Source: Alnus glutinosa
Lineage: Eukaryota; Streptophyta; Magnoliopsida; Fagales; Betulaceae
DNA: 64,000 nt
Assembly: GCF_958979055.1 (NCBI RefSeq)
Contig: NC_084891.1
Span: 4,282,501-4,346,500 of the forward strand
Direction of reading: 5' to 3'
The stretch's first letter is position 1. Each line of letters starts with the position of its first letter. The notes beneath the pieces are model-generated. The model had not been told where the DNA came from and made no database searches. It saw only the letters and a program-made list of their open reading frames with translations. This document shows, in pieces, positions 1 to 11,172 of this stretch. The position numbers and the translations under genes are program-made.

Positions 1-309
1 TTTTTTGCCCCCTCAGTTTCACTTTTTATCAAATTTGGTACCTGTGGTATATGAAAAGACGGAATGGTACCTCCGTCTAATTTCTCGTCCAAAACTAACG
101 TCCACCCACGGCATTTTCTGTCATGTTGTCTGGATGTCGTAGGAAACGATGTGTAAAGAATTGGGTTCTGGACTTCAAATTTTTAGGTACTCAATGACGT
201 GGGTGGACGTTAGTTTTAGACGGGAAATCGGACGGAAGTACCATTTCCGTCTTTTCATATACCACAGGTACCAAATTTGATAAAAAGTGAAACTGAGGGG
301 GTAAAAAAT
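1..309. mobile_element. Foldback/MITE-like element with ~108-bp inverted arms
   Basis: Bases 1-108 and about 200-309 are near-perfect reverse complements (about 94 percent by eye), separated by a spacer of about 90 bp. The outer ends read as a run of T with CCCCCTCAG on the left and CTGAGGGGG followed by a run of A on the right. The left end lies at the window edge, so a target-site duplication cannot be tested. It resembles the foldback at 60062-60430 in design (GG-rich ends, internal GACGGA motifs) but not in sequence. No coding capacity. Confidence 0.75.
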
Positions 310-570
310 AAAGGTCGTAAAGCACAAGGGGCAAATATGTATTTAACCCTAAAATTATTGTATAGAAAGTAAATTATATTATTTTAAAAATAATCTTGAA
401 ATATTTGTATGATTCTTTTCATTCTTGAGTTGATCTTATATAAAAAAAATAACCTTCAAATTTTATGCCTAATTTTCTCCTGCATCAAATTCCAACCTAA
501 CCTCCGAGCAACACACTCAAGAACCCAATGCACTTGACATGACCAACCAACACCAAAACAACATTTCAGC
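310..570. other. AT-rich spacer upstream of CXE copy 1
   Basis: No gene is seen. The proximal promoter shared with the other carboxylesterase units begins at about 570. Confidence 0.5.
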
Positions 571-591
571 CATCACCACCTAACCTTGCAT

Positions 592-598
592 TATACAA
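592..598 (+). promoter_or_regulatory. TATA box of CXE copy 1
   Basis: TATACAA lies 80 bp upstream of the ATG at 679. The equivalent positions in the other units read TATAAAAA (9098-9105) and TATAAAAAA (14800-14808), so copy 1 has the weaker match to consensus. Confidence 0.55.
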
Positions 599-678
599 AA
601 GCTTCTTTTATTTTCCCAAAGAACCACTATAACTCCCCCACAACTTTTCGAAACTAGACATAGAGAAGAGCCTAAAAA

Positions 679-1623
679 ATGTCCATAGTGGAAGAAGCAC
701 CAGGATACCTTCAAGTCTTTTCTGATGGATCTGTAAAACGTTTTGTGCCTGGAATTGTCCCTGCCTCACCAAAACCAAGTAATGGATACAAGTCCAAGGA
801 TGTGATCATTGACTCATCAAAGTCGGTCACCGGAAGGTTATTTCTTCCCTGCAGTGCTCCATGTCCTGGGTTTTCAAGTAAACTTCCTGTTGTGGTTTAT
901 TCCCATGGTGGTGGCTTTTGCATTGGCTCCACTACGTGGATTGGATACCATCATTTTCTGGGAGATTTCTCTGTCGCATCCCAATCCATTGTTCTCTCTG
1001 TCGACTACCGTTTGGCTCCGGAATATCGTCTCCCCATAGCATATGAAGATTGTTATAGCTCACTGGATTGGCTTGGTCACAATGTAGGATCTGAACCTTG
1101 GCTTGAGCAAGCTGACCTTTCCCGTGTGTTTCTGTCAGGAGACAGTGCTGGAGGAAACATTGCACACCATGTTGCTGTCAAAGCCATTCAGAACAACACT
1201 TGTCATGTAAGAATCAATGGTTTGTTGCTGATACATCCGTACTTTGGGAGCGAGAAGAGGACTGACAAAGAGATGGCTGAAGGAGCAGCAGCGGCAGAAT
1301 CTATTGCAAGCAACGACATGTTCTGGAGACTAAGTATACCAGAAGGCTCAAACCGTGATTATTATGGTTGTAACTTTGAGAAGGCAGAACTTTCTGGAGT
1401 TGAATGGAGTCGATTTCCGGCTATCGTGGTTTTTGTGGCTGGCTTGGATTTCTTGAAGGAAAGGGGAGTTATGTATGCAGAATTTCTGCAGAAGAAAGGG
1501 GTTAAAGTGGTGAGGCTGGTGGAGGCTGAGGAGGAGTCACATGTATTTCATGTGTTTCATCCTGAATCTGAGGCAACACGCTTGCTCCAACGACAAATGA
1601 GTGAGTTCATGAAGAGCTCTTAA
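679..1623 (+). CDS. Carboxylesterase (CXE/HSL family), tandem copy 1
   Basis: Intronless alpha/beta-hydrolase of 314 residues, the usual size for plant CXE proteins related to the GID1 receptor and to hydroxyisoflavanone dehydratase. Visible parts: the oxyanion-hole HGGG motif (residues 76-79), the nucleophile elbow GDSAGG (154-159, Ser156), a candidate catalytic Asp257 in GLDFL and His288 in ESHVF. The full triad makes it a likely active esterase rather than a GID1-type receptor, which lacks the His. There is no signal peptide, so it is probably cytosolic. Compared with copies 2 and 3 it has Ser instead of Phe just before HGGG, Asp instead of Glu beside the nucleophile, and one residue fewer near residue 25. 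The substrate cannot be told. The start is the first ATG, about 80 bp below a TATA box. Confidence 0.93.
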   Translation: MSIVEEAPGYLQVFSDGSVKRFVPGIVPASPKPSNGYKSKDVIIDSSKSVTGRLFLPCSAPCPGFSSKLPVVVYSHGGGFCIGSTTWIGYHHFLGDFSVASQSIVLSVDYRLAPEYRLPIAYEDCYSSLDWLGHNVGSEPWLEQADLSRVFLSGDSAGGNIAHHVAVKAIQNNTCHVRINGLLLIHPYFGSEKRTDKEMAEGAAAAESIASNDMFWRLSIPEGSNRDYYGCNFEKAELSGVEWSRFPAIVVFVAGLDFLKERGVMYAEFLQKKGVKVVRLVEAEEESHVFHVFHPESEATRLLQRQMSEFMKSS

Positions 1624-2108
1624 CATCCTAAATTGAAATGAAAAGAATTTATAGTCTTCTTAGTATTCAGTGATCAATGATGGACTAGATACGGAATTTT
1701 GAATAAATGAAAAAGGCTTTCAAGCAATGCATGGAAATGAAAAATCCAAACCAATTTTTAATTTTTGGATCAATATTAAACAGAATCATTTTTACAAATT
1801 TGAAGTACTGCCAGTGCAGCCTGCAGAATCCTCTGTCTCCTACCCTAAACAAATAGGCTGATTATGTAATACAGATGACTGAAACAACAAATCGAAATCT
1901 ACCTTTCACAGCAATTAAGTAGGCTAACTTTGACAGGGATGGATAGGGGGGAACTATCATTTTCTGTTGCATGCTTTTGCACAAAGTTACTTCTTAACAT
2001 ACATGCCCCAATAAATGGCTACGTTAATGCATATGTGAAAAAATATAACCATGCTCTGAGGATACTGTGGAGGAGCACTCCCGCTGCTTCATCCATAGCA
2101 CGCAACTT

Positions 2109-3662
2109 CTATTCATCATAAGTGCTCAAGAAACCTCCAACAAAACCAGCTCCATTGCAATTTCCACATAACATCTCATTTTTCCCTCTGCACGGTTAAA
2201 TAAAGAATCATAAGGATAATCATGCAGGAATACTCATAAAGAAAAATATATGATGAAATAATATATATACATTGACTACTACATCAACAAGAAGCTGAAA
2301 CAGGCCCCCCTCTTTGATTCCAATTAAACTCGGTCACATTGTGGTCAAATTCTAGCATTTAGCAATGGCCCATGGTTATAACAAATTAATTTCATGAGAA
2401 GAGGATTGATCTAAGAAAACATGTTCATCTGTGCTATGTGCAAGTTAACGATGCATTCACTTTTTCCCTCTGCCCTCCAACATGAAGCATTCTCTGTTGG
2501 CGAGAGGGACACCCAGAGAGTCCACCAAGAACATGCTCATATACTTGTATGTCACTCATTGAAGAGTTGCAACAAAATATAACTGCTTTTGGTCATTCTT
2601 TATGCAGTCACATCAAACACATTAATTAAGACTAAAGCCATCTAAACCATTCTGAAACCAATTTGTTGGGTCCAACTTCAGCTAAAAGCCTAAAAAGCTC
2701 AGTTTTTGGGTCCAATTTTCTACATCAACTACTCACTTTCTTTGTCTTTTTCTTGATGTGAAACCCGTTATGACAGATATAGGTTCGAAGTCGTAACTTT
2801 TTGCTCTCCTACCATATTAAATTATCAATTGTTCCAAAAGCTTAAACTTATAAAAATAGTAAATTTAATCATTTTATTAATACTTTCATAGTGATGTGAA
2901 CAACAATAGAACAAATAATTTATGAAATGGCCTAATAATAAAACATTAGAAGAAAAAAAAAACAAAAGCAATAACTGGCAGTAATTACCCGCAAAGCCAA
3001 CATGAGTCACCAGCTTTAAACTGTCCATTGAAAAGATCAACAGAATTGACTCCACTACCTTTGCATTGCGAGCATAGAACTGCACCTGTCCATTGGCCAA
3101 AAGAGCTAAAATCTATCCAACCTACATATTCTTTCAATTTTTCTCCTTCCCATCTTGAAAAGAAGAGAAACTTTGCCACAGATACATGTTTTAGTTGAGT
3201 AACAGGAACCATTCGATCTTAGTTCTTGAATAAGTGGACAAGATCAAAAGGAAAGGACTTCAATTCTCAAATGTATTACTGCTTCAAGCTTACCATTTCC
3301 GTCACAATCACCACAAATCACGCTATTCGGTTTGGTGTTCCGATTACTTTTTGCGGCCTAATTGAATAGGGGTTTGGAAAACAAAAAACAAAAACACATC
3401 ATATTAATCCACATATATCACAAGAAAACTTATAAAAAAATAATAAATTTAATTATCTAATTAATATTCTAACACAAACATTTAAAAGGGTATTAAATGC
3501 AGGACCTTAGCTTTCAGATTGCGAAATTCGGTAGCTGTTGATCGTTGGAACCCGTCATGTTGACGCTGGCTTTGATTGTTATGATTCCGCATGCATTTTC
3601 CTAAGCATTTGAATAGACAGACAACTCCATTCAAGTGAACACGGAATTTGCTGAATTCATTT

Positions 3663-3702
<40 letters not shown>

Positions 3703-3759
3703 TGGCCTTGGTGTGGCTCTGAAGGAAGTTAAGGGCGGTGAGGACAGAGCAGAGGCCAT
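2109..3759 (-). CDS. BSD2: BSD2-like chloroplast DnaJ-type zinc-finger chaperone (5 exons)
   Basis: Read on the minus strand by joining exons 3702-3759, 3506-3600, 3294-3357, 2989-3085 and 2109-2187 (393 nt, 130 residues). All introns are GT-AG and all phases agree. The first 19 residues (MASALSSPPLTSFRATPRP) look like a chloroplast transit peptide. The C-terminal half has four Cys pairs in DnaJ style: CGDCDGNG (66-73), CSQCKGSG (77-84), CWLC (101-104) and CGNCNGAG (112-119), ending GGFLSTYDE. This matches BUNDLE SHEATH DEFECTIVE 2, a stromal zinc chaperone that helps Rubisco assembly; the Arabidopsis protein is about 136 residues. A (GA)n repeat lies in intron 1. Exons 3-5 are secure by family similarity. 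The exon 1-2 junction rests on matching phase and splice consensus only. Confidence 0.87.
3666..3698. repeat. (GA)n microsatellite in intron 1 of the BSD2-like gene
   Basis: About 16 GA units just inside the donor site of intron 1 (CT-rich on the gene's strand). Confidence 0.9.
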
Positions 3760-3899
3760 TGAAAGAGAGCAGCTTGTAAAGTTGAAGAACAAAAGCATTT
3801 TAGATTTTTATTTTCTGTGTTGTTTAATTTACTTGCTTAGAAGACACGTGGCTGAGTATCGGGCCAGGGTTGAGGATAGGCTTTCGACCATCATCATAA

Positions 3900-5280
3900 A
3901 TAATATATAATATATGTTAACCGCGTCCGAATATCATTTATATATTATATATATTATTATATTTATAAATTTATCAAAACGATATTGCTTTATATTTAAT
4001 ACTAAAATGACGTAGTTTTGAATTAAGTATAGATTAAGTTTACTTCAGTTTGGTTGATTGTATAACTTTCTATTGTAACGTTTTAGTAAAAATACAAAAG
4101 TAATGTAAAATTAATATATTTTTAAAAGATTGGAGCTTAAAAAAAATTAAAACAAATCCAAAAAATGAAAAATCGATCTAATTTATTTTTAAAATTGTTT
4201 AAAATAGGCCATAATAGATACCCAAAAAATGCTCAAAAAACATATTACTTAATATGCGAATAGCGGATAATAACTACGTAAATGTGGTTAGTAAAAACAT
4301 AATACGGGCATCTAAAAGTGATATCCACATACTAAGATACGACTGCGAATATTACAAATAATCGTACTTTCATCAGTAACAGAAAGTGTTTCCTTCACAA
4401 GACTGTGTGCAGCCCCATTAGCGAGACACAGAGGCTAAGCTAAGCTATACGACCACCCTTGGGGGTCCCCAAACAACCCCAAACTTTTTTAAAACGCTTA
4501 CAAAAATATTACTTTCGATATTCTGGTGCCGCCTACTATAAATGTTAATAAGGTTTAGTAGTTCCATAAACTAAATTTATAACAAATAAGGTTTAGTAGT
4601 TACATGGTTAAACCAATTTTATTGAACAAAAGGGAAGGGGTTTGAAACCTCCAACCTTCAAATAATCTATTTTTAACCTGCATGATTACAGTTTTCAACG
4701 TTCAAACCTATGCCTTAAGGAATGAAAATATGACAGTTTACCATTAGGCCAACTAACAACTTATGCTTTAATGTAACAAATGTAAATATTAATTAGTTAA
4801 CTTTTGATTACAGGTTTTTTTTAATGGAAAATTGAATATCTTTTTGTTTTTAATTCTTGTTATTCTCGCCTAATATTTTCATTACAATTGTAGTATTTGT
4901 TTTTTTATTCTTATTCTTTATCACATTATTTTTTTTAACACCATCATATATATAGTTTTTTACTCCTATATGACATATTTATATTCTTATACTCTACGTG
5001 AGATCGCTTGATGACTTTTTATACATTTATGACTTATGATTTCGTATGAAATTAAATTTAAGACCTTTTTGTTTTTGTTTACAAAAACGCGCACACACAT
5101 ATGGAGATTGGAGAGATTATATGCATCTATGTACATATTTATTTATGTAAGTTTGGACCCCAACACAAAAAGTCCTAGTTCAGCCCCTAGTGAGACGCCT
5201 AATATGAGTGACTTTCCACCGTTGGAGGCAACTTAAGACTCCGTAGGTCTCCTCAATTAGATGATCATATTTATTTAAGT
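3900..5280. other. AT-rich intergenic stretch
   Basis: No gene or bounded repeat was recognised. Short open frames here have no family features. Confidence 0.5.
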
Positions 5281-6180
5281 TCACATATTCTTTCCACAAA
5301 GCATGCGTGGTGTGAACCCGTAGGGTCGAACTCTCTTGAGCTCACAATCAAATTGAAACCTACTCAAGAAAGACAAGAATCAAGTCAAGAAGATCTAGAC
5401 CCGTTGAAACCTTGTTCCAAGAACCTAGATTCTGTGAGAACGCCACAATGGATTTGTCTTTGATAAGTTCTTAGTTCAATCAAGAACAAGTAGAGAAAAC
5501 TGAAAATTCTTTATGAAAAAAACTTCATTCACGTTTAACATTTTTTAGAAAATGCAGCTACAAGTCTTTTTAAACCCTTCCATGAAACCCTATGGCCTAT
5601 TAAAGCCTACATCAATTAAAAGATATGGGCTGAACATTTTCAAGCCCAAAACATCATAAACTACATGCTTATAGCTAATAAAAGAAGTTCACTTAATGAA
5701 TTAAATAGGCCCAAACGCCTACAACAATAGAAACATAAAATAGGCTCACACACCTATACTTAATGAAATAAAGAGTCTACATTAAACCACTAGGTTATGC
5801 CACGCCCCTCTGTAGCTTATATCACATGGATTAAAGCTGGTTCTTCTTCTTTCAAGTCCATCTTGAATGTTGGGATCTTGCTCGATAAATTTGCAAACTC
5901 GGTCCAAGTAGATTGCACCAATCCTTACATTGCTTCCTATGATTTTCTTAATTCTTGACCTTGTGATTGGCTCATCTAGAACTTGAAACGAATTTTTAAG
6001 ACTCGGTCCACCATGGTGCCCATCAATGCACCACCTGAGGAGCTAGCGTCACCTTCAATTCTCTACGAAAATGAGCGGCTCTCAAATTGGGCTAATACAA
6101 CCTTTTTGGATGATTCGTCTATGTTTCTAAAATGGCTTCAAATTTGTATAATGAAGGTCCAATTATGTGGGAACTAGTGT
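5280..6180 (-). mobile_element. Decayed Ty3/Gypsy-type 3' remnant (pol tail plus LTR-like sequence)
   Basis: Read on the minus strand, about 5990 downward resembles the basic PITRSR-type tail found at the end of Gypsy polyproteins. It is followed by about 600 bp with the texture of a plant LTR leader region. No paired LTR or target-site duplication was found. A broken old fossil; the family call is tentative. Confidence 0.35.
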
Positions 6181-6225
6181 AAAGCTCATCTCTAAAATTA
6201 TATGGTATTGTTAATGGCAAGTATT

Positions 6226-6228
<3 letters not shown>

Positions 6229-6293
<65 letters not shown>
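6229..6293. repeat. (TA)n microsatellite
   Basis: About 32 TA units. It creates spurious Tyr-Ile frames on both strands. Confidence 0.95.
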
Positions 6294-6295
<2 letters not shown>

Positions 6296-6919
6296 AAATA
6301 CTTTTGGTGGAAAGGAGTGCTTGGACATCACAGATGTAGTTGAATATGGAATGCAGGGAGGCAAACCACATGGAAAAGGATCTAAGCGACATAAATTTAT
6401 ACAAATTATAGATATATTTTTAAGAAACTTAATTATACAAAAGAACTTTTAATTGAGACAAGATTTTCAAAGTGTTAAACCAGGATTGGGATCCGTCGAT
6501 AATTGGTTATTGGTTGCCCAAATTGCTAATAATTTGGGCAGCTAAAATAAGAGAGTTCATATAGAACCTGGCTATTCATGTAAGTAATCAAGTAGTTAGG
6601 GGTGTAAAGTTAATCGGTAATCGGCTAATTGCTTTGGTATCAGTTTGGAAATAACCGATAATTGACCCTACCGGAATGGTTATTGGTTTTAGAAAATATT
6701 GAACCTAGCTATAACCGGTAACCGGGTATGTATATATAAAATATAGTAAATATATATTTGAATGTACTTATTTATTTAAAAAATTAACATAACAAAATTT
6801 AGGATATTTACACTTTTACACACCGATATTTTTCTCTTTACTTTCTGCCGTTTGGAGTTTCCCAATTTGGATTTGCACCGGCTCTAATGTCATTCAAAAT
6901 ATTAGAGCTATTAGAACAC

Positions 6920-7100
6920 GAGAAATAATTGTTGTACAATTCTTGACACAACTCTCGTGTAACTCCAAAAACTTTTTTTCAAACTAACCATTAGATCTAT
7001 TTTTCTATATGTGGGTCATATATATCTAATGGTTAATTTTAAAATAAGTTGTTGGAATTATACAAAAGTTGTATAGGCGTTGTAAACATAACATATCTTA
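6920..7100. mobile_element. MULE-type MITE, GAGAAAT family (degenerate copy)
   Basis: The left end GAGAAATAATTGTTGTACAA and an inner mirrored TACAAAAGTTGTA block resemble the element at 30289-30458. Possible 9-bp flanking repeats TTAGAACAC and TTGGAATAC match at 7 of 9. Confidence 0.5.
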
Positions 7101-7334
7101 TTGGAATACCTCTTGTCTTTCAAAGTGACGTCGCAAGAAGAATCAAACCCATTGAAATTCGAAACCCCTTGAGCAACAGCTAGAAACCCATAATTTGCAA
7201 AAATCAACAGAACCACCAGTACGGGCAAGCACACCCGTTATCATCGATCGACCAAACTAGAAATTTTAGTCATCGGTCGACCAGACTAGAAACTAGCACA
7301 TCTCATATCACTAAAATGGAAGAGTATGCAAAGT

Positions 7335-7541
7335 GGATTAGGATCCTCTCAAATTATTTGTTCGAATTTGAGAGAATTCAGACAGGTAATTGTGAGAGGC
7401 TATTTATAAGACTCACTTGATCAAATAATAATTAGCAACCCAAGCACTTATCCGGTTAGGTGAGTCTCATAAATAGTCTCTAATAGTCATCTGCCCGGAT
7501 TCTCTCAAATTCTAGCAAATAATTTGAGAGGATCCTGATCC
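7335..7541. mobile_element. Palindromic MITE nested in the hAT-like element
   Basis: GGATTAGGATCCTCTCAAAT on the left mirrors ATTTGAGAGGATCCTGATCC on the right, and the similarity continues inward for about 80 bp per arm. Flanks ATGCAAAGT and ATACAAGGC are a weak 9-bp match. Confidence 0.7.
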
Positions 7542-7879
7542 ATACAAGGCAGAGTTTGCCAGTTTGCTTATCATTTTTCTCTGCACTGGTAAGTTGAACT
7601 CTTAATTTTATCTCCTGTTGGAAGTAACCCTTGATTATTGTCTAAATTAAGCCTAAAAAGTAGGTTCAATACTCACAATAGGCCCGACAGACCAAATTTT
7701 CTAAAATTTTGGTTACCAGTCTAATAACCGCTGGTTATTAATAATCGGTTAACCGCCTACCCGGTTAGTGGAGCCAGGTGAAAATTTTGGCCAACCGGCT
7801 AATTACTCCAGTTACGGTTACCGATTTTAGTTAATAATTGGTAACCGTAACCGAATTTTCACCCGCGTGTCCAAAATTT

Positions 7880-8780
7880 ATTTGGACATATGAGTCCATT
7901 ATGAAATTTCTCACATTAGTTACCCAAATTACTAACAATGCATACAGTTAATTTTTGTGAATCCTTATCTGTTAAATTATTATTATCATCAATAATTTTC
8001 TTTCTTGATAGAAAATTTTATATAGTTCTGGACCTTCGGGTATCCTGAATTCAGAAAGTGAGATGTTTATTGAAAACAATTCTATTGTGATAGATTGAAA
8101 TTGCTTGAAATACAATGAAGGTATAAGAGGCTTTATATACATAGCCTTACATGATTTAGAGAAGGTAAATAATAACAGCCTATGGGACAATCTTAACATA
8201 ATATTGACAGCTTGATCTTCTAGCATAATTGATTCCTGAGCTTTCCATTCAGATATGTAATCTTTCATTTCTGTAGAGAATTGTATCCTGAATAGCACGC
8301 AGGTCTTGGTAGCACACGATTATTTCCATAACAGAATTGTGCTTCATATGTCTTGCCTAAACTGGTTGATTTCTTTCTAGCTATCTTGGACTGCTAGGCT
8401 AGTTGTCATCCGCTGAGCTGAATCTTGCATATATTTTCTAGCATAATATGCAGGAGTTGCATCCATATATGGTCCGATCCAATGTGATCTGCAATATTGT
8501 GTGCATATTCTGCAACACAATATTTGGCTGTTGATATGGGAAGCGTGATCTTGAGTGCCATGTTGGCTATTGGGTGCGTGTCTTTTATAATTTTATTGGA
8601 TGCTTGAAGGTGCCATGTGGGCTGCTGCATGCATGTCATCTGCTGAGTGCATGGCAGCTCTAGAATATTGGTTAACATTTATGACGGGATGTCAAGCTGT
8701 TCTTTTTTCATGCTCCACCACCTAGCAAGAGTTAAAGTCACCATTTTCCCTGTAGCTTTGTGATCCATGACTGTTTGAAG
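7880..8780. other. Spacer without recognised genes
   Basis: Two minus-strand open frames (7972-8298 and 8406-8678) have no recognisable domain. The end of the stretch near 8790 shares a short ACCATCCT motif with the end of the caulimovirid remnant at 14520, so this is probably old element debris. Confidence 0.4.
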
Positions 8781-9201
8781 AAAATTGCCATAGAAAATAT
8801 ACCATCCTCAGAAAAAAATAAAGAATAAAAAATATAAAAAGAATATTTAAATATTTTAAAAAATAATAATAAATAATCTGATATGGAGTGTATTTAAAAA
8901 GTCATTAACAAAAATAAAAATAAAATAGTTTTAAAAAACTATTTTAGATAGAAATGCCCTTTCTAATCATACAGGCCCCCGGAGGCTCTCATCTATCATT
9001 TTCCAACGTAACCCTTATCTACCAGTCAGGAAGATCGAAGAACCCTTTTCATGATCTACCATGTCTTTCCCAGACTTTTTGCCACCTAACCTTACATTAT
9101 AAAAAGAGAAATGATTATAAAAAAGCTTCTTTTATTTTCGCAAAGAAACATTATAACTCCACCAACAAATCATCGAAACTAGACAGAGAAGAGCCTAAAA
9201 A

Positions 9202-10148
9202 ATGTCCATAGTGGAAGAAGCACCAGGATCCTTCAAGTCTTTTCTGATGGATCTGTAAAGCGCTTTGTGCCTGCAGGAATTGCCCCTGCCTCTCCAAAAC
9301 CAAGTAATGGATACAAGTCCAAGGATGTGATCATTGACTCATCAAAGCCTGTCACCGGAAGGCTATTTCTTCCCTGCAGTGATCCAACTACTGGGTTTTC
9401 AAGTAAACTTCCTGTTGTGGTTTATTTCCATGGTGGTGGCTTTTGCTGTGGCTCCACTACGTGGACTGGCTACCATAATTTTCTGGGGGATTTCTCTGCC
9501 GCATCCCAATCCATTGTTCTCTCTGTCGACTACCGTTTGGCTCCGGAATATCGTCTCCCCATAGCATATGAAGATTGTTATAGCTCACTGGATTGGCTTG
9601 GTCACAGTGTAGGATCTGAACCTTGGCTTGAGCAAGCTGACCTTTCCCGTGTGTTTCTGTCGGGAGAGAGTGCTGGAGGAAACATTGCACACCACGTTGC
9701 TGTCAAAGCCATTCAGAACAACACTTGTCATGTAAGAATCAATGGTTTGTTGGTGATACATCCCTACTATGGGAGCGAGAAGAGGACCGAGAAAGAGATG
9801 GCTGAAGGAGCAGCAGCAGCAGAAACTGTTGCCATGAGCGACATGTTCTGGAGACTAAGTATACCAGAAGGCTCAAACCGTGACTATTATGGTTGTAACT
9901 TTGAGAAGGCAGAACTTTCTGGAGTTGAATGGAGCCGATTTCCGGCTGTGGTGGTTTTTGTGGCTGGCTTGGATTTCTTGAAGGAAAGGGGAGTTATGTA
10001 TGCAGAATTTCTGCAGAAGAAAGGGGTTGGAGCGGTGAGGCTGGTGGAGACTGAGGAGGAGTCACATGCATTTCATGTGTTTCATCCTGAATCTGAGGCA
10101 ACACGCTTGCTCCAGCGACAAATGAGTGAGTTCATCAAGAGCTCTTAA
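9202..10148 (+). pseudogene. Carboxylesterase, tandem copy 2, one-base deletion near the start
   Basis: The ATG at 9202 matches the start of copies 1 and 3, but the tenth codon region reads GGATCCTTC where the paralogues read GGATACCTTC. This one-base loss ends the ATG frame after 18 codons. The rest (from about 9267) is open for 293 codons and agrees with copy 3 except for about five residues. HGGG, GESAGG, GLDFL and ESHAF are all kept. No in-frame ATG precedes the catalytic motifs in the long frame, so a normal protein is not expected unless the lesion is an assembly error or a non-AUG start is used. The TATA box is at 9098-9105. The change looks very recent, because nothing else is damaged. 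Confidence 0.85.
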
Positions 10149-10550
10149 CAACATCCTAAATTGAAATGAAAAGAATTGCTAGTCTTCTTGGTGGTTTAGG
10201 GAGTCCTGTTGCCAAGTGTGTTTTTCTTACGTTTGGAAGTTTGTTTCCAGTTTTAACTGGAGTGATGTTTCAGATTGTGTTTGAATAAATGAAAAATTCA
10301 GTTATCATATGGACTTTTGAATAAATGAAAAAGGCTTTCAAGCAATTCATGGAAATGAAAAATCCAAATCAATTTTTAATCTTTGGATCATCATTTTTTT
10401 ACAAATTCGCACTACTGCCAGTGCAGCCTGCAGAATCCTCCGTCTCCTACCCTAAACAAATAGGCTGATTATGTAATACGGATGACTGAAACAACAAACC
10501 CAAATCTACCTTTCACAGCGATTAAAAGTAGGCTAACTTTCACAGGAATT

Positions 10551-10683
10551 GTTGAAAATAGAGGTGCACCCACAAAAAAAAAGACCAAGGTAGGAGGGGA
10601 ACTGTGGCAGGCGGCGGTTGTACTGCCGCATGAAGAAGAGCAAGCGGTCGCCTCCGGCGACAGGCTGCGGTGGCGATGGCCAT
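10551..10683 (-). other. Putative orphan first exon with Arg-rich leader (unit 2 copy)
   Basis: On the minus strand an ATG at 10683 opens a short GC-rich frame, MAIATAACRRRRPLALLHAA, continuing with Pro and Val. The paralogue at 16459 begins MAVATAARRRRRSLALLHAA. It resembles an organelle leader, but no downstream exon is recognised. It may be a stranded exon copied with the unit, or chance. Confidence 0.25.
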
Positions 10684-10849
10684 GACTGTGATTTGTGTGT
10701 GCGCGGCTGTGATGTTGAAACAACAACAAACAAATTAAAAAAACCAAACAAATGAGAAGAATCGGGTAGGGTCCAAAATACATTAACAAACAAATCAATT
10801 CTTTTCAAATGACACTCTATCCTCTCTCCAATTATTGGACAATATTTAT

Positions 10850-11163
10850 TTAGTTTGATTTTTTTTTTTAAAAAAAAATAATGTAGGGTTTTTTTGGAAA
10901 TTTTGTTTGAATTCTGATTAAAATGTGTCATGTGTGAATTATTACCAAAAAAAAGAATAGGAAGAGTCATTCCATTCCGCCGCCTTCTATTCCCAAGAAT
11001 AATTATTCATTTTCTTAATAGAATGACTATTTCGTGAACCAAACGAGACCTAAATATTTATTAATTAATTAATGTGTCTCGGATTTTTTTAAAAAAATAT
11101 CATTACCCATTAATGATTTTTAGTTTATATAGGAATTCAATTTATTCAAACTTAGCTCCTAAA
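10850..11163. other. AT-rich spacer after unit 2
   Basis: Nothing recognised. Confidence 0.5.
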
Positions 11164-11172
11164 TATTACAAA

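Larger units (their letters stand above)
570..1940 (+). repeat. Carboxylesterase tandem unit 1
   Basis: This block is repeated at about 8790-10850 and 14510-17245. It holds the proximal promoter, the carboxylesterase gene and a downstream segment with shared landmarks (an AAAGGCTTTCAAGCAAT motif and a GCAGCCTGCAGAATCCTC motif). Homology to the other units stops near 1940, just before the 3' end of the BSD2-like gene. Confidence 0.8.
6597..7870. mobile_element. Non-autonomous hAT-like element with nested MITEs
   Basis: The left end reads TAGGGGTGTAAA followed by subterminal CGGTTA and ACCGG repeats. Mirrored subterminal repeats precede a right end of AATTTTCACCC. These are the ends of the plant hAT type also seen at 27555-28084 and 51041-51865. 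The right terminus is degraded, so an 8-bp duplication cannot be shown. Two MITEs (6920-7100 and 7335-7541) sit inside. No transposase. Confidence 0.6.
8790..10850 (+). repeat. Carboxylesterase tandem unit 2
   Basis: Collinear with unit 3 (14510-17245) from about 390 bp upstream of the gene to about 700 bp downstream, and very similar to it. It also shares a GC-rich downstream segment at about 10550-10690 that unit 1 lacks. Confidence 0.85.

Noticed and set aside
1930-2121. Plus-strand open frame of 63 codons
   Set aside because: It is antisense to the last exon of the BSD2-like gene and has no family features.
3635-3910. Plus-strand frame rich in Arg-Glu
   Set aside because: Produced by the (GA)n microsatellite and antisense to exon 1 of the BSD2-like gene.
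6119-6364. Minus-strand frame with a Tyr-Ile run
   Set aside because: Artefact of the (TA)n repeat.
9267-10148. Treating copy 2 as an intact 293-codon gene from 9267
   Set aside because: That frame begins with GTG and lacks the N-terminus of its paralogues; comparison shows a one-base loss upstream.
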